A DNA stretch of 64,000 nucleotides from Kribbella qitaiheensis. Lineage in GTDB: Bacteria > Actinomycetota > Actinomycetes > Propionibacteriales > Kribbellaceae. The notes under the pieces are model-generated. The model was not told the origin of the DNA. It did no database searches and was given only the letters and a program-made list of their open reading frames with translations. Location of the stretch: contig NZ_CP043661.1 in NCBI RefSeq assembly GCF_014217565.1, forward strand, positions 2,976,001 through 3,040,000. Reading direction: 5' to 3'. Shown here one piece after another: positions 20,448 through 32,770 of this stretch. The position numbers and the translations under genes were made by a program. The first letter of the stretch is position 1. Each line of letters opens with the position of its first letter.

Positions 20448-21278
20448 ATGACCACCATCTGGCTCACCACCGGAAGCTCCCGCGGCCTCGGCCGCGACCT
20501 CACCCAGGCCGTGCTAGCCGCCGGGGACCGGGTGGTCGCCACCGCCCGGAAGCCGGAGCAGCTCGACGACCTGGTGCGGAAGTACGGCGACTCCATCCGG
20601 GCGGTAGCGCTCGACGTCACCGATGCGGCGGCGGCGCGCGCCGCAGTACAGGTGGCCCTTGATGAGTTCGACGGCCTGGACGTGGTCGCCAACAACGCCG
20701 GCTACGCGAACAGCGCACCGATCGAGGACACCGACGACGCCGACTTCCGGGCGCAGGTAGAGACCAACCTGTTCGGCGTGGTGAACGTGACGAAGGCTGC
20801 GCTGCCGGTGTTCCGGACGCAGCGCAGCGGGCACTTCCTGCAGTTCTCGTCGATCGGCGGCCGCGTCGGTGGTACGCCGGGGATGGGTGCCTACCAGACC
20901 GCCAAGTTCGCCGTCGAAGGCTTCTCGGAGGTGCTCGCGAACGAGGTGCGGCCGTTCGGGGCGAAGGTGACCATCATCGAGCCGGGCGCGTTCCGGACCG
21001 ACTGGGGTGGCTCGTCGATGACGATCGCCCCGGTCCGTGAGGACTACGACTCCACCGTCGGCGAGCTGAACCGCTACCGTGTAGGGGCCGATGGCAAGCA
21101 AGCAGGCGATCCCGCCAAGGCGGCCCAGGCAGTGCTCAAGATCGTCGGCCTGGACGAACCGCCGCTACGGCTCCTGCTCGGCAAGGACGCCCTCGAACAC
21201 GCAGACCGCGCCTCCAAATCCCGTGCCGCCGAAGCCGCCGAGTGGGCGCACCTGACCACCTCGACCGACTACGCCTGA
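20448..21278 (+). CDS. short-chain dehydrogenase/reductase
   Basis: A 276-residue classical SDR: cofactor motif TTGSSRGLGRDLT, NNAG in VVANNAGYANSAPIE, catalytic Ser in LQFSSIGGRVGG, and YQTAK as YxxxK. The arrangement resembles SDRs annotated as oxidoreductases of unknown substrate. ATG at 20448 follows SD GAGGAG. It is divergent from its TetR repressor. Its last ~45 bp are partly duplicated downstream (56-bp period). Confidence 0.92.
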   Translation: MTTIWLTTGSSRGLGRDLTQAVLAAGDRVVATARKPEQLDDLVRKYGDSIRAVALDVTDAAAARAAVQVALDEFDGLDVVANNAGYANSAPIEDTDDADFRAQVETNLFGVVNVTKAALPVFRTQRSGHFLQFSSIGGRVGGTPGMGAYQTAKFAVEGFSEVLANEVRPFGAKVTIIEPGAFRTDWGGSSMTIAPVREDYDSTVGELNRYRVGADGKQAGDPAKAAQAVLKIVGLDEPPLRLLLGKDALEHADRASKSRAAEAAEWAHLTTSTDYA

Positions 21279-21355
21279 TCCACCAGAAAGCCGCCGAGTG
21301 AGCGCAGCGGACCACGTGGACCGATTACGAGTGATCCAGGAGGAAGCCGTCGATC
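21232..21355 (+). repeat. diverged 56-bp tandem duplication of the SDR 3' end
   Basis: AAGCCGCCGAGTG at 21232 recurs at 21288, and AAGCCGTCGAT at 21344. Each is followed by a GACC...GA(C/T)TACG...TGATCCA(C/G) segment that includes the stop-codon region. About three quarters of the positions agree between the first two units. Confidence 0.8.
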
Positions 21356-21364
21356 AGGACACTC

Positions 21365-22774
21365 CTAGCGACGAAGGGAGCTGATGGCGTCGGCGAGCAG
21401 GTCGATGCCCTCGACGACCTCTGATTCGGTCAGGCTTCCGTAGCCGAAGACCAGACCGCCCGGTCCCGCATCCACCCAGTAGGGCGCCAGGCCATAGACC
21501 CCGAGGCCGCGATCCAGTGCCGCCTTCGTCACAGCGGCTTCGCTCAGATCGGCCGGCAGCCACGTCATCACGTGCAGCCCCGCCGACACCCCGATCGGCA
21601 CCAGGTCCGGCACCTGTTCGGCCAGCCGGCCGACCAGCGCGTCCCGCAACCGGCGGTACCGCGGCCGCATCCGGCGCAGATGCCGGTCGAACTCACCCCG
21701 CGCGATGAAGTCCGCGAAGGTCAACTGGTCGAACACCGGCGAGCCGCGATCGTCCCGCACCTTCGCGTCCGACATCTGCTCGACCAGGCGGCACGGCAGG
21801 ATCAGCCAGCCGAGCCGGAGCCCGGGCGCGAGCGTCTTGCTCGCCGTACCCGCGTAGACCACGCACTCCGGTGCCAGGCCCTGGATGGCGCCGATCGGCT
21901 CGCGGTCATACCGGTACTCCGCGTCGTAGTCGTCCTCGATGATCAAAGCATCGTGTTTCGTCGCCCAAGCGATCAGCGCAGCCCGCGTCCGCGCCGAAGC
22001 CACGGCCCCGGTCGGGAACTGATGGGCCGCGGTCACCATCACGACGTCCGCGCCCGATCGCTCGAGCGCCTCGACATCCAGCCCGGTCTCCAACACCGGT
22101 ACGCCGACCGCCTCCAGCCCCGCGTTCACCGCGACTTCGCGCAACTCGTTGTCGGACGGATCCTCGACCGCCAGCCGCCGGTATCCGGCAGCCGCCAGGA
22201 CCTGCAGGAGCAGCCGCGAACCTTGCGCGAAACCGTTGCAGATCAGCATGTTCTCCGGCCGCGCCGACGTACCGCGGACCCGGTTCAGGTAGTCGGCCAA
22301 CGACTCGCGGAGTTCGGCGGTGCCACGACCGTCCAGGTAGGCAAGGCTCCTGTTCGGCGTCTCGTTGAGCATCTTGCGGATCGACCGCAACCAAGCAGCG
22401 CGGGGGAACTGCGAGACGTCCGGCTTGCTGTACTTGAAGTCGATCCGCGGTGGCCCACCGAGCTCCCCAGCGGCCCTCTCCTGCACCAGGATCCCGGCCG
22501 CCGCCGGCGCGACCTGCGTGTAGCCGCCGGTCCGGCTGACCAGATACCCCTCGGCGACCAACTGCTGGTAGGCCTCGACCACCACACCCCGGGACAGCCC
22601 GAGATCCGTCGCGAGCGCGCGGGTGGCGGGCATGACCACGTCGGCCCGGAGCAGCCCCTGCCGGATCCGGTCGCGGATGCCGCTCTCCAGTTGCTGGTGC
22701 AACGGCACGGACGAGTCGCGCCGGAGCTCGACCAGCAGCTCGCCGGCGCCGGAATTGGTCCTGGATCGACTCAT
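21365..22774 (-). CDS. MocR/PdxR-type regulator (GntR winged helix fused to aminotransferase-like domain)
   Basis: 469 residues. The N-terminal GntR winged helix (about 10-75) includes PATRALATDLGLSRGVVVEA. The rest is a class-I aminotransferase-like fold with the PLP lysine in GTASKTLAPGLRLGW and the aspartate in IEDDYDAEYRYDREP. MocR proteins sense PLP or amino-acid-derived ligands and activate a divergent gene. Here that gene is the FAD oxidoreductase 76 bp away. ATG at 22774 is preferred over one at 22795. Confidence 0.93.
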   Translation of the reverse strand: MSRSRTNSGAGELLVELRRDSSVPLHQQLESGIRDRIRQGLLRADVVMPATRALATDLGLSRGVVVEAYQQLVAEGYLVSRTGGYTQVAPAAAGILVQERAAGELGGPPRIDFKYSKPDVSQFPRAAWLRSIRKMLNETPNRSLAYLDGRGTAELRESLADYLNRVRGTSARPENMLICNGFAQGSRLLLQVLAAAGYRRLAVEDPSDNELREVAVNAGLEAVGVPVLETGLDVEALERSGADVVMVTAAHQFPTGAVASARTRAALIAWATKHDALIIEDDYDAEYRYDREPIGAIQGLAPECVVYAGTASKTLAPGLRLGWLILPCRLVEQMSDAKVRDDRGSPVFDQLTFADFIARGEFDRHLRRMRPRYRRLRDALVGRLAEQVPDLVPIGVSAGLHVMTWLPADLSEAAVTKAALDRGLGVYGLAPYWVDAGPGGLVFGYGSLTESEVVEGIDLLADAISSLRR

Positions 22775-22850
22775 AGAACTGGACCTTATCGACATACCGC
22801 TTCGCTGTCAGGGTGGTGAGCACCACCACTTTTCTCCAAGGAGCCGGATC

Positions 22851-24137
22851 ATGACCACCACCCTCACCCTCGAACTGCTGTATCCGGGCGAGACCGGGTA
22901 CGACGAGGCCCGGACGATCTGGAACGCGATGATCGACCGACGCCCGGCCGTGATCGCCCGCTGCCACAGCACCGCGGATGTCGCGGCAGCTGTTCGTTTC
23001 GCGCGGGCCGGGGAGCTGGAGATCGCAGTCCGTTGCGGCGGCCACAACATCGCCGGCCTCGCCGTACCCGAGGGTGGGTTGATGATCGACCTGACCCCGA
23101 TGAACGAGGTCCGCGTCGACCCCGAGCGGCAGATCGCCTGGATCGAGGGCGGCGCCTTGCTGGGCGAGCTGGATCGCGCCACCCAGGAGTACGGCCTCGC
23201 CACCACCGCCGGCAACGTGTCGCACACCGGCGTCGGCGGTCTCACCCTGGGCGGCGGCATGGGCTGGCTGGCGCGGCAGTTCGGACTCGCCTGCGACAAC
23301 GTGATCTCGTACCAGCTGGTGACCGCGGACGGCGACCTCGTGACCGCGAGCGCCACCGAGAACCCGGACCTGTTCTGGGGGCTGCGCGGTGGCGGCGGCA
23401 ACTTCGGCATCGTCACCTCGTTCGAGTTCCGCCTGCACCAGGTGGGCACCTGCACCCTCGTCACCGAGTTCACCTATCCCGCCACGGAGGGCTTCGCCGT
23501 ACTACGAGGTTGGCGCGACCTGAACGCCACGGCTCCCCGCCAGGCCACCTTCACCGCCAGCGTCCGCGGCGAGGAGCTCACCGTCGGCTTCATCTGGGTC
23601 GGCGATCCTGCCGATGGCACCCAGCTGATCCCAGCCTTCCGATCCCTCGGAACAGTAGTTGCCGAGAGCATCGAAGAGCTGTCCTACCTGGCGCTCCAGA
23701 CACGCGACGACAGCATCCAGGGGCACCGATTCCGTCGCTACTGGAAGGGCCACTACTTCAAGTCCCTGCCTGACGACGCGATCCGCGCACTGCTCCGCAA
23801 CCCCGGCATCGGCGCCAGCCTGCAGGCGTACGGCGGCGCGATCGCCGACGTACCGGATTCCGATGCCGCCTTCAGTCATCGCGACGTGATGTTCGAGTTC
23901 GTCACCGCCACCCGTTGGGAGGACGCCGCCGACGACGCGGAACGGATCGGCACGATCCGCGCGTACGCCGCCACGCTCGAGCCGTACGCCGGTGGCGCCT
24001 ACGTCAACACCCTCAACGGCGAGAGCGTCAGCCGCGCCTTCCCGCCGGCCAAGCTGGCCCGGCTGACCGCACTGAAGAACAGCTACGACCCGGCCAACAT
24101 CTTCCACCTCAACCAGAACATCAGGCCGTCGGCCTAA
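22851..24137 (+). CDS. FAD-linked oxidase with berberine-bridge-like C-terminus
   Basis: 428 residues. The PP-loop FAD domain carries the covalent-FAD histidine in RCGGHNIAG; the second site used by bicovalent enzymes is not Cys here (GNVSHTGVGGLTLGGGMGW), so attachment is probably single. The C-terminal BBE segment PANIFHLNQNI is present. These enzymes oxidise sugars, alkaloid-like or aromatic metabolites with O2. SD AAGGAG lies ahead of ATG 22851. It is divergent from the MocR-type regulator, its likely activator. The substrate is unknown. Confidence 0.92.
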   Translation: MTTTLTLELLYPGETGYDEARTIWNAMIDRRPAVIARCHSTADVAAAVRFARAGELEIAVRCGGHNIAGLAVPEGGLMIDLTPMNEVRVDPERQIAWIEGGALLGELDRATQEYGLATTAGNVSHTGVGGLTLGGGMGWLARQFGLACDNVISYQLVTADGDLVTASATENPDLFWGLRGGGGNFGIVTSFEFRLHQVGTCTLVTEFTYPATEGFAVLRGWRDLNATAPRQATFTASVRGEELTVGFIWVGDPADGTQLIPAFRSLGTVVAESIEELSYLALQTRDDSIQGHRFRRYWKGHYFKSLPDDAIRALLRNPGIGASLQAYGGAIADVPDSDAAFSHRDVMFEFVTATRWEDAADDAERIGTIRAYAATLEPYAGGAYVNTLNGESVSRAFPPAKLARLTALKNSYDPANIFHLNQNIRPSA

Positions 24138-24324
24138 CTCTCCTTCTTGTCCAACAAGGCCTTCTTGTCCAACTGCTCCAGCCCCCACAACGGCAGACCG
24201 CGGCGACGGCGGCAGGGACGCCCCTGCGCGCAGGCGATAGCCGGCCAGGCCCGGAACGGCATCGACGGGATAGCCGGAACTGCTGACGTCCGGGAGTTCT
24301 TCCGGCCGCTGCGCTGAGCTCTGG

Positions 24325-24696
24325 TCAGTCGACCGGGACGCCGAGGGAGCGCAGGATCGAGGCGCCTTCGGCCAACTGGTAGCCGGCCCGGCGGAAGTCA
24401 CCCGATTCCAGGCAAGCGCGGCCGATCGCGAGGCGGGCCTGTCCTTCGAGGAGCCAGTCCCCCAGCCGGATCGCGGCCGCCAGGGCGACCTTCTGGGTCA
24501 CCAGCACCTCTTGCCAGCGGCCGGACTCGGCCAGCCGGGGCTCCAGCGCCCAGGCGAGCTCCCAGGCATCGGTCAGCATCCCGTCGTCGAACGCGACCTG
24601 TACCGAGGCCACCTCGAGGGCGACCCGGGTCGCCTCGTCCAGCGAGACGGGGAATTCATTGCCATCGGCAAACGATGCCGGAAACGTCAGTGACAC
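24325..24696 (-). CDS. small all-helical TPR-like protein
   Basis: A 123-residue protein predicted all-helical, with TPR-like pairs such as DAWELAWALEPRLAESGRW and ARLAIGRACLESGDFRRAG. It may be a free-standing TPR protein or a relic of a larger SARP/LuxR-type regulator. GTG at 24696 is the start; the SD is weak. It has the same orientation as rnz, just downstream of it. The function is not recognised. The 187-bp gap after it (24138-24324) shows no clear gene. Confidence 0.55.
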   Translation of the reverse strand: MSLTFPASFADGNEFPVSLDEATRVALEVASVQVAFDDGMLTDAWELAWALEPRLAESGRWQEVLVTQKVALAAAIRLGDWLLEGQARLAIGRACLESGDFRRAGYQLAEGASILRSLGVPVD

Positions 24697-24757
24697 AGGG
24701 CAATCCTACGACTACTTTCCATCATCCAGATCACAACTGTGTGACTAGGCAACCAAA

Positions 24758-25672
24758 TCAGCGGCGAGCGGGGACGGCGACGCGGGTCAGGTCGGCGGCG
24801 ACCACGATCTCGCCGTCGAACTCGGCGGCCGCCTCCTCGTGGAAGCGCTCCGGCTCGGTGTAGCGCTGGGAGAAGTGGGTCAGGACAAGCTTGCGAACCC
24901 CGCACTCCTGGGCGACCCGGGCGGCCTGGCGGGCAGTCAGATGACCGAAGTTGGTAGCGAGCTCACGTTCCGAGGACAGGTACGTCGACTCGATCACGAG
25001 CAGATCGGCCCCGTCGGCGAGCTGGAACACCCCGTCACAGAGCCGGGTGTCCATCACGAAGGCGAATCGTTGCCCCGGGCGCGGTTCGCTCACCTGCTCC
25101 ACCGTCACCGTGCGTCCGTCGACCACGATCGAGCCCGCCTGCTGGAGGCGGCCGACGGCGGGTCCGGCCACGCCGTACCGGGCCAGTTCGGCCGGCAGCA
25201 TCCGCCGGCCGTCCGGTTCGATCAGCTGGTAGCCGAACGACTCGATCGGGTGTTCCAGCCTGCGCACCCAGAGCTGGCCGAACGAGCCGACCGACAGCAG
25301 GCCTTCCTCGTCGATCGGCTCCTCGCGAAGGTCGGCCCGCTCGAAGAAGGACGCGGCGTACCGGAGCCTGGTGAAGTAGTCCTGCCCGGACGCCGGGTAG
25401 TGCGCAGGGACGGGATGCTGCACGTCATCGAGTGAGAGCCGCTGCACGATCCCCGGTACGCCGAGGCAGTGGTCGCCGTGGAAATGCGTGACACAGAGCC
25501 GGGTGATCGCGCCGGCCGGCACCCCGGCGTACAGCATCTGCCGTTGGGTGCCCTCGCCCGGATCGAACAGGAAGCCCTCGGAATCCCAGCGCAGGAAGTA
25601 GCCGTTCTGGCTGCGCTCTCGTGACGGCACCTGACTCCCGGTGCCCAGCACAACCAATTCACGCACGGCCAC
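24758..25672 (-). CDS. rnz: ribonuclease Z (tRNA 3' endonuclease)
   Basis: A 304-residue metallo-beta-lactamase-fold protein with [18 protein letters not shown] at the N-terminus, the zinc motif [18 protein letters not shown], later ligands in ESTYL and [10 protein letters not shown], and a tRNA-binding exosite region. It is full length for bacterial RNase Z, which trims tRNA precursors. GTG at 25672 is the start. It is followed on the same strand by the TPR-like gene. Confidence 0.93.
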   Translation of the reverse strand: MAVRELVVLGTGSQVPSRERSQNGYFLRWDSEGFLFDPGEGTQRQMLYAGVPAGAITRLCVTHFHGDHCLGVPGIVQRLSLDDVQHPVPAHYPASGQDYFTRLRYAASFFERADLREEPIDEEGLLSVGSFGQLWVRRLEHPIESFGYQLIEPDGRRMLPAELARYGVAGPAVGRLQQAGSIVVDGRTVTVEQVSEPRPGQRFAFVMDTRLCDGVFQLADGADLLVIESTYLSSERELATNFGHLTARQAARVAQECGVRKLVLTHFSQRYTEPERFHEEAAAEFDGEIVVAADLTRVAVPARR

Positions 25673-25683
25673 ACAGTACTTCG

Positions 25684-26106
25684 TCAGGTCAGCGCTGCCA
25701 CCAGAGTTTTCGAGGAGATGTTGCCGCCGCAGGACACCACGGCCACTCGCCGGCCGGCCAGCTCGGACCGACGAATCCGGGCCGCGGCGAAGACGGCGTC
25801 GAGCCGCCGGCCGTCGAGCTGCTCCAGCAGCTCCACCGCGATCGTGCCCTGCCCCGCGACGATGTCCGGATCGTTGTACGGCGAGATGTAGGTCCAGCCG
25901 TTCTCAGCGGCCTCGGCGCGGGCCAGCACCTCGTTGGCGCCGGAGTCGGTGCCGACGCTGCGGACCTCGATGCCGAAGCGCTTGATCGCGGCGACCTTGC
26001 TGGCGGACGCATTCTGCGGCACGTAGACGATGCCGTGGCCGCCGAGGGTCGCGAGCGCGTTGCTCACGCCGAGCCCGTGGTTGCCGGTCGAGCCGATGAC
26101 CTGCAC
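25684..26106 (-). pseudogene. threonine dehydratase-like (PLP fold II) remnant with end and internal deletions
   Basis: The reading starts abruptly at IGSTGNHGLGVSNALATLGG, the phosphate-binding SxxNHG motif that normally lies well inside threonine/serine dehydratases. It proceeds to [17 protein letters not shown] and then jumps to [20 protein letters not shown], which ends [15 protein letters not shown], the normal C-terminal segment. The PLP-lysine N-terminus and about 140 central residues (the glycine-rich GGGG cofactor loop) are missing. Codon usage is still good, so the deletions are recent or artefactual. It abuts a lipase remnant on the other strand at about 26095. Confidence 0.8.
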
Positions 26107-26151
26107 CCCGGACCCGACGGCTACCGCCTGATCGCCGAGCGGCTGGCTCCC

Positions 26152-26172
<21 letters not shown>
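26095..26172 (+). pseudogene. C-terminal scrap of an SGNH/GDSL hydrolase
   Basis: The plus strand reads DDLHPGPDGYRLIAERLAPL and stops at 26172. This is the block-V Asp-x-x-His with the HPxxxGY context that closes SGNH esterases. No upstream body exists; the sequence to the left is the threonine-dehydratase remnant. It overlaps the end of the glycyl-tRNA synthetase gene by 21 bp. Confidence 0.65.
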
Positions 26173-29172
<3,000 letters not shown>

Positions 29173-29309
29173 GACAACAACCTCAGGTTCGGGAGTTTCG
29201 GGATCTGGAGATCGGCCCGTCGTGGTCCAGCGGACCGAGAACTCGAAAGACCGAGGCGCTAAGTCTATTCGCCTTTCACCCCCACCAGCACCGGGTTACC
29301 TCCGCCTCG

Positions 29310-29849
29310 TCAGTCTTCGAGCAGGACGCCGGTCAGGACGAGGCCGAGCAGCCGGTCAGCCTCGGCCGCCTCGGGTCCGCTCACCAGCGAGATGGCATTG
29401 ACCAGCTTGAGCAGGTCGTCGATCCGCACCGTCTCCCGGACGGCGCCCTGGGCGCGGGCGCGGCTGAGCAATCGGTCCCCCGCCGTCCGGATTCGGAGAT
29501 GTACCTTCGACCCGGCTTCGGCACTCAGTATCAACGCCGCACCGAGACCGCGGTTGGTGGTCGCGTGGCCGACCATACCGCGCAACCACTGGGTCAGCGC
29601 CCGGCCGCGATCGGGATGCTCGAGCAGCCTTTCAGCCTCGGCGCAGACGAGGTCGACACTGCCGAGGAACACCTCTTCGAGCAACGCCTGACGGCTGCCG
29701 AAATGCCGGTGCAGAGTCGCGGACCCGACCCCCGCGCGCCGGGCGATCTCCTCCATCGACGCATCCGCCCCCTGTTCGGCGACGACCTCCGCCGCGACGG
29801 CGATCAACCGCTCGTAGTTGCGCCGCGCATCGGCCCGCATCGAAGGCAT
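29310..29849 (-). CDS. TetR-family regulator
   Basis: A 179-residue protein from ATG 29849 (MPSMRADARRNYERLIAVAA), SD AAGGGAG. The HTH is SMEEIARRAGVGSATLHRHF; the C-terminal domain (AEAERLLEHPDRGRALTQWL) matches the TetR_C33-like group (SbtR family). It is divergent from a broken LLM oxidoreductase, with a palindrome over the promoter. The target is probably that oxidoreductase plus itself. Confidence 0.88.
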   Translation of the reverse strand: MPSMRADARRNYERLIAVAAEVVAEQGADASMEEIARRAGVGSATLHRHFGSRQALLEEVFLGSVDLVCAEAERLLEHPDRGRALTQWLRGMVGHATTNRGLGAALILSAEAGSKVHLRIRTAGDRLLSRARAQGAVRETVRIDDLLKLVNAISLVSGPEAAEADRLLGLVLTGVLLED

Positions 29850-29869
29850 CCGCAAACTCCCTTGGCTAA

Positions 29870-29886
29870 ATGGGGTGGCACCCCAT
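29870..29886. promoter_or_regulatory. TetR operator ATGGGGTGGCACCCCAT
   Basis: A 17-bp palindrome, perfect except at the centre, lies 21 bp before the tetR start. A related GGGGGCCCACCCC lies at 29906-29918 nearer the oxidoreductase start. The arrangement suggests one operator per divergent promoter. Confidence 0.75.
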
Positions 29887-29940
29887 ATCGTAGCCGACAA
29901 CAAGCGGGGGCCCACCCCACTTAACTCAGAAGGAGTTCCG

Positions 29941-30934
29941 ATGCGGATCGGATTGGCTTTCGGCGACGTCCGCGGCGCACTGCCACTGGCGGAGATCATC
30001 GCCCAGATCGAAGCAGCCGCCACGGCAGGGTTCCCCACCGCCTGGTCGGCCCAGGCCCTCGGTTGGGATGCCCTCACCACCCTCGCCATCGCAGGTCAGC
30101 GGATACCGGCACAAACCGCACCGCAGGGCGCCGGCCCGCGCCCAGACGCACCCCACCAGCAGCCGGGCCGACGGCCGGGATGGCTGGCCTGGGGGGATGG
30201 AACTCGGGACCGCGGTGATTCCGGTGGCCCAGCGGCATCCGCTGGTGTTGGCCAGCCAGGCGCTGACGACACAGGCCGCGACCGGGAACCGGTTGACGCT
30301 CGGGATCGGGGCCGGGATCTCGGCGATGGTCGGGCGAATGTACGGACTGCCTGTCGACCGGCCGGTGCGGCGGATGCGGGAGTACCTGGAGGTACTACGA
30401 CCGCTCCTGCGGGGCGAGTCGGTCGAGCACCGAGGTGAGAACCTCACAGCGATGGGCCGCGTCGGAGTACCGGATGCCCGACCGCCACAGGTATTACTCG
30501 CCGCCCTGGGACCGGCCATGCTCCGCGTGGCCGGGGAGGTCGCCGACGGCGCGATCACCTGGATGACCGGACCGCGAACTCTGGCCGACCACATCGTCCC
30601 CACCATCACCAAGGCGGCAGCCGACGCGGGCCGCCCGTTCCCTCGCGTAGTAGCCGGCTTCACCATCTGCGTCACCAACGACGAACAAGCCGCCCGGGCC
30701 GGCTTCGACGAACAGTTCGCCCTCGCCGGCCAGGTCCCGGAGTACCGCGCGATGCTCGATCGCGAAGGCGCCACCAGCCCGGCCGACCTCCTGATCGCGG
30801 GCGACGAGGAGTCCGTGATCCGCCGACTCAACGCCCTGCGTTCAACCGGGATCACCGACCTGATGGCCACCCCGGTCGGTGATGCCAGCTCCCAGGCACG
30901 CACCACGACAACGCTCGCCGCCCTCCTCACCTGA
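29941..30934 (+). pseudogene. LLM (F420-dependent) oxidoreductase interrupted by about 85 bp
   Basis: The N-terminal part reads MRIGLAFGDVRGALPLAEII and ends LTTLAIAGQRIP; the C-terminal part resumes in another frame as GMELGTAVIPVAQRHPLVLA and continues to 30934. Removing 30109-30193 (85 bp) restores one continuous luciferase-like TIM-barrel protein of about 300 residues. Otherwise the sequence is undamaged, including the family's QRHPLVLASQALT and TLGIGAG motifs. SD AAGGAG precedes ATG 29941. An insertion (or assembly error) therefore disrupts an otherwise normal TetR-controlled oxidoreductase. Confidence 0.85.
30109..30193. repeat. 85-bp insertion within the LLM gene
   Basis: This C-rich segment has partial self-complementarity (GGGCGCCGGCCCG against CGGGCCGACGGCC). 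It has no counterpart in the protein family and shifts the frame. It may be a small palindromic element; no target duplication is evident. Confidence 0.6.
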
Positions 30935-31075
30935 CCCGTCACCCACCGACCCAGCGGTCCGCGGCCGGTCGACCCAGGCCAGGCCTTGGTCGGCGCGGCC
31001 GTCCTGAACCACACAGCCGGCGGCAACAGCTCACGGCGGGCTCTGCTTCGGCAGGATGCCTGCGCCCGGCAGGGC

Positions 31076-31210
31076 CTAGGGGGTGAGCGCCCGCAGGACT
31101 GCCGACACCAGTCCGGCTCGCTCGGCCCGGCTGAGGGGTCGGCCGGTGACCGACATCCACGCGAGTGTCCCGTTCTTGGCTGCGGCGCAGGCGCCGTGGG
31201 CCCGGACCAG
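31076..31210 (-). pseudogene. unidentified C-terminal coding remnant
   Basis: The minus strand reads KNGTLAWMSVTGRPLSRAER then AGLVSAVLRALTP and a stop at 31078-31076, with G or C at nearly all third positions. No start or upstream body exists: reading backwards it runs into the SnoaL remnant on the other strand. I do not recognise the family. It is probably the tail of a deleted gene. Confidence 0.45.
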
Positions 31211-31238
31211 ACCTGCTCGGCTGGGCCTTGGGCCGGCC

Positions 31239-31541
31239 AACGCGGGCAACCTCGCGGCGGTCGACGAGATCTTTGCGCCGGACTTCTACAGCCACCCCTT
31301 GCGGCAGTCGGGCACCGCCCCTGTCCGGACCGCCTGGACGATGGTGCGGGAGAGGTTTCCCGACCTCCGGATCGAAGCCGAGGACATCGTGGTGGACGAG
31401 GACAAGGTCGTCGTAGGGGCAACCATCCACAACGCCGGCCCGGACGCCGCCGGGAACCCTCCCACGATGTTCGAGCTGCTCCGGGTCACAGACGGCCGAA
31501 TCGCCGAACTCTGGGGCGTCAGCACCCTCCACCGGCGCTGA
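31239..31541 (+). pseudogene. SnoaL-like cyclase/NTF2-fold remnant lacking its N-terminus
   Basis: The family-like part starts NAGNLAAVDEIFAPDFYSHP and continues through RTAWTMVRERFPDLRIEAED and GNPPTMFELLRVTDGRIAEL to a normal C-terminus (ELWGVSTLHRR). The first helix and start codon expected before NAGNL are missing. The frame stays open upstream (a GTG at 31083) but that part does not look like the family. It may still make a protein with a foreign N-terminus. SnoaL-fold proteins act as small-molecule cyclases, isomerases or hydrolases. Confidence 0.65.
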
Positions 31542-31555
31542 TCCTCGGTCTACTC

Positions 31556-31735
31556 ATATCACGGCCATGCAATATGAATTTCATACGATAGGTAGGTCTT
31601 CACGACGCCACAGGAGCACAAGTGACCACTCATCACCGTCGCCGGACGATGTTCGCCATGCTGTCCCACTTGTTGTCTCTTCGGGCATCCTCTAATGTGG
31701 TGTCCGTATCATATGAGTCCCATATGAAATTAGGA
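31556..31735. promoter_or_regulatory. AT-rich, probably regulatory region with CATATG palindrome
   Basis: This is the most AT-rich stretch of the window. It contains ATATGAATTTCATA-like sequence near 31570-31586 and CATATGAGTCCCATATG (31710-31726), two CATATG hexamers 5 bp apart. It lies beyond the 3' end of the marR gene next door and resembles a MarR-type operator and promoter for a plus-strand gene. No convincing gene follows: a GTG at 31755 opens MKLYLPAVRASAAGW and then enters the marR antisense. The regulated gene may have been lost. Confidence 0.45.
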
Positions 31736-31810
31736 GAGAGTTCACCCAGACTCGGTGAAGCTCTATTTGCCGGCAGTGCGTGCGTCGGCAGCTGGGTGGG
31801 TCAGCGCGGC

Positions 31811-32302
31811 TCAGCCGTCGGCGAGAGTCTCCGTCGCGGCTCGGCCCGCTTCCGCCGTACGCCGGAGGAAGCCGGCGAGCAGCTCCAGGTCGGCGTCGGC
31901 ATATTCGGCGAGGAGGGCGTCCATCGTGCCGTTCATCCCCGAGTAGAGCTGGAAGACCTCGGCGCTGCGGTCCTTCAGCGCGCGAACCTCGACGGCCCGG
32001 CGATCGCTCGCCTCCGGATCCCGATCGCGGCTGATCCAGCCACCGCGCTGAAGCCGGTCGAGAATGCCGGTCATCGTGGCGGGATGCAGGCCGGCCCGCC
32101 TGGCCACCGCGGTCGGGCTCATCGGTCCGTGCCGGGTGATCAGCTCGAGGCAGTCGAGGTCGACATCCTTGAGTTCCAACTGCGCGCCAACCTGATGGTT
32201 CAGCAACGACAGCTGATTACTCAACTGCCGCAGTTCGTCCTTGATCTCCGTGGCCAGCCGCCGCCGGCTCCGTGCCGCAGTACGGGCTGCTACGGGACTC
32301 AT
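31811..32302 (-). CDS. MarR-family regulator
   Basis: A 163-residue protein from ATG 32302 (SD GAGAGG). Winged-helix recognition region PMSPTAVARRAGLHPATMTG and the wing RDRDPEASDRRAVEVRAL (the DxR motif of MarR) are present. Flanking helices form the dimer. It most likely controls a divergent or neighbouring transporter or detoxification gene, but the neighbourhood is degraded and no intact partner is visible. Confidence 0.88.
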   Translation of the reverse strand: MSPVAARTAARSRRRLATEIKDELRQLSNQLSLLNHQVGAQLELKDVDLDCLELITRHGPMSPTAVARRAGLHPATMTGILDRLQRGGWISRDRDPEASDRRAVEVRALKDRSAEVFQLYSGMNGTMDALLAEYADADLELLAGFLRRTAEAGRAATETLADG

Positions 32303-32386
32303 AAGATGCACCTCTCATGCTGTACGACTTTCAAACAACAGCCTAGTGGTTCGAGCCGAGCAGCCGACCTGCAACTGAAGCGACAG

Positions 32387-32527
32387 TCAGGCGATTTCGT
32401 AGCAGGGCACGGGATGGCCGGCGCCCTCGGCGACCCGCCGTTCGCGCTCGGCGAGATCGCGGCCCCGGTCGAGGCCGTCGGGGCGCGGGTCCAGGTCGAG
32501 CAGTCTTCCGCTGGCCGAGGCCACTGC
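32387..32527 (-). pseudogene. unidentified C-terminal coding remnant
   Basis: The minus strand reads SGRLLDLDPRPDGLDRGRDL, then AERERRVAEGAGHPVPCYEIA and a stop at 32389-32387, with strong third-position G/C. Upstream the frame ends after a few codons, so only a tail remains. The family is not recognised. The rest of the gap to 32862 has no gene I can support apart from the promoter-like element at 32771. Confidence 0.4.
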
Positions 32528-32770
32528 GGCACATCAGCGGAAGGCGAGCGGACGCGCCCGGGGCAAGCTGGTCCTCGACGTCAGGTAGCACGCGGCCGCG
32601 GCGCACCTCAGCCTGAGTGGTCAACAGGCTGAGGTGAGACCGGTGACCTCTCGCGTGGATCGAGGGGGCGAGTATGTGAAGCTGGAGGGGTGACCGGGGT
32701 GGCTGTGTGAAGTGGGCACTGCCGGGCACAGGTTGGGTAACCCGCGACGGGCAGTCTTCCGGCGCGGTGA

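Noticed and set aside
24138..24324. Short minus-strand reading ending LEQLDKKALLDKKES
   Set aside because: It resembles a SHOCT-like helical tail but is too short, with no start or upstream body; not supported as a gene.
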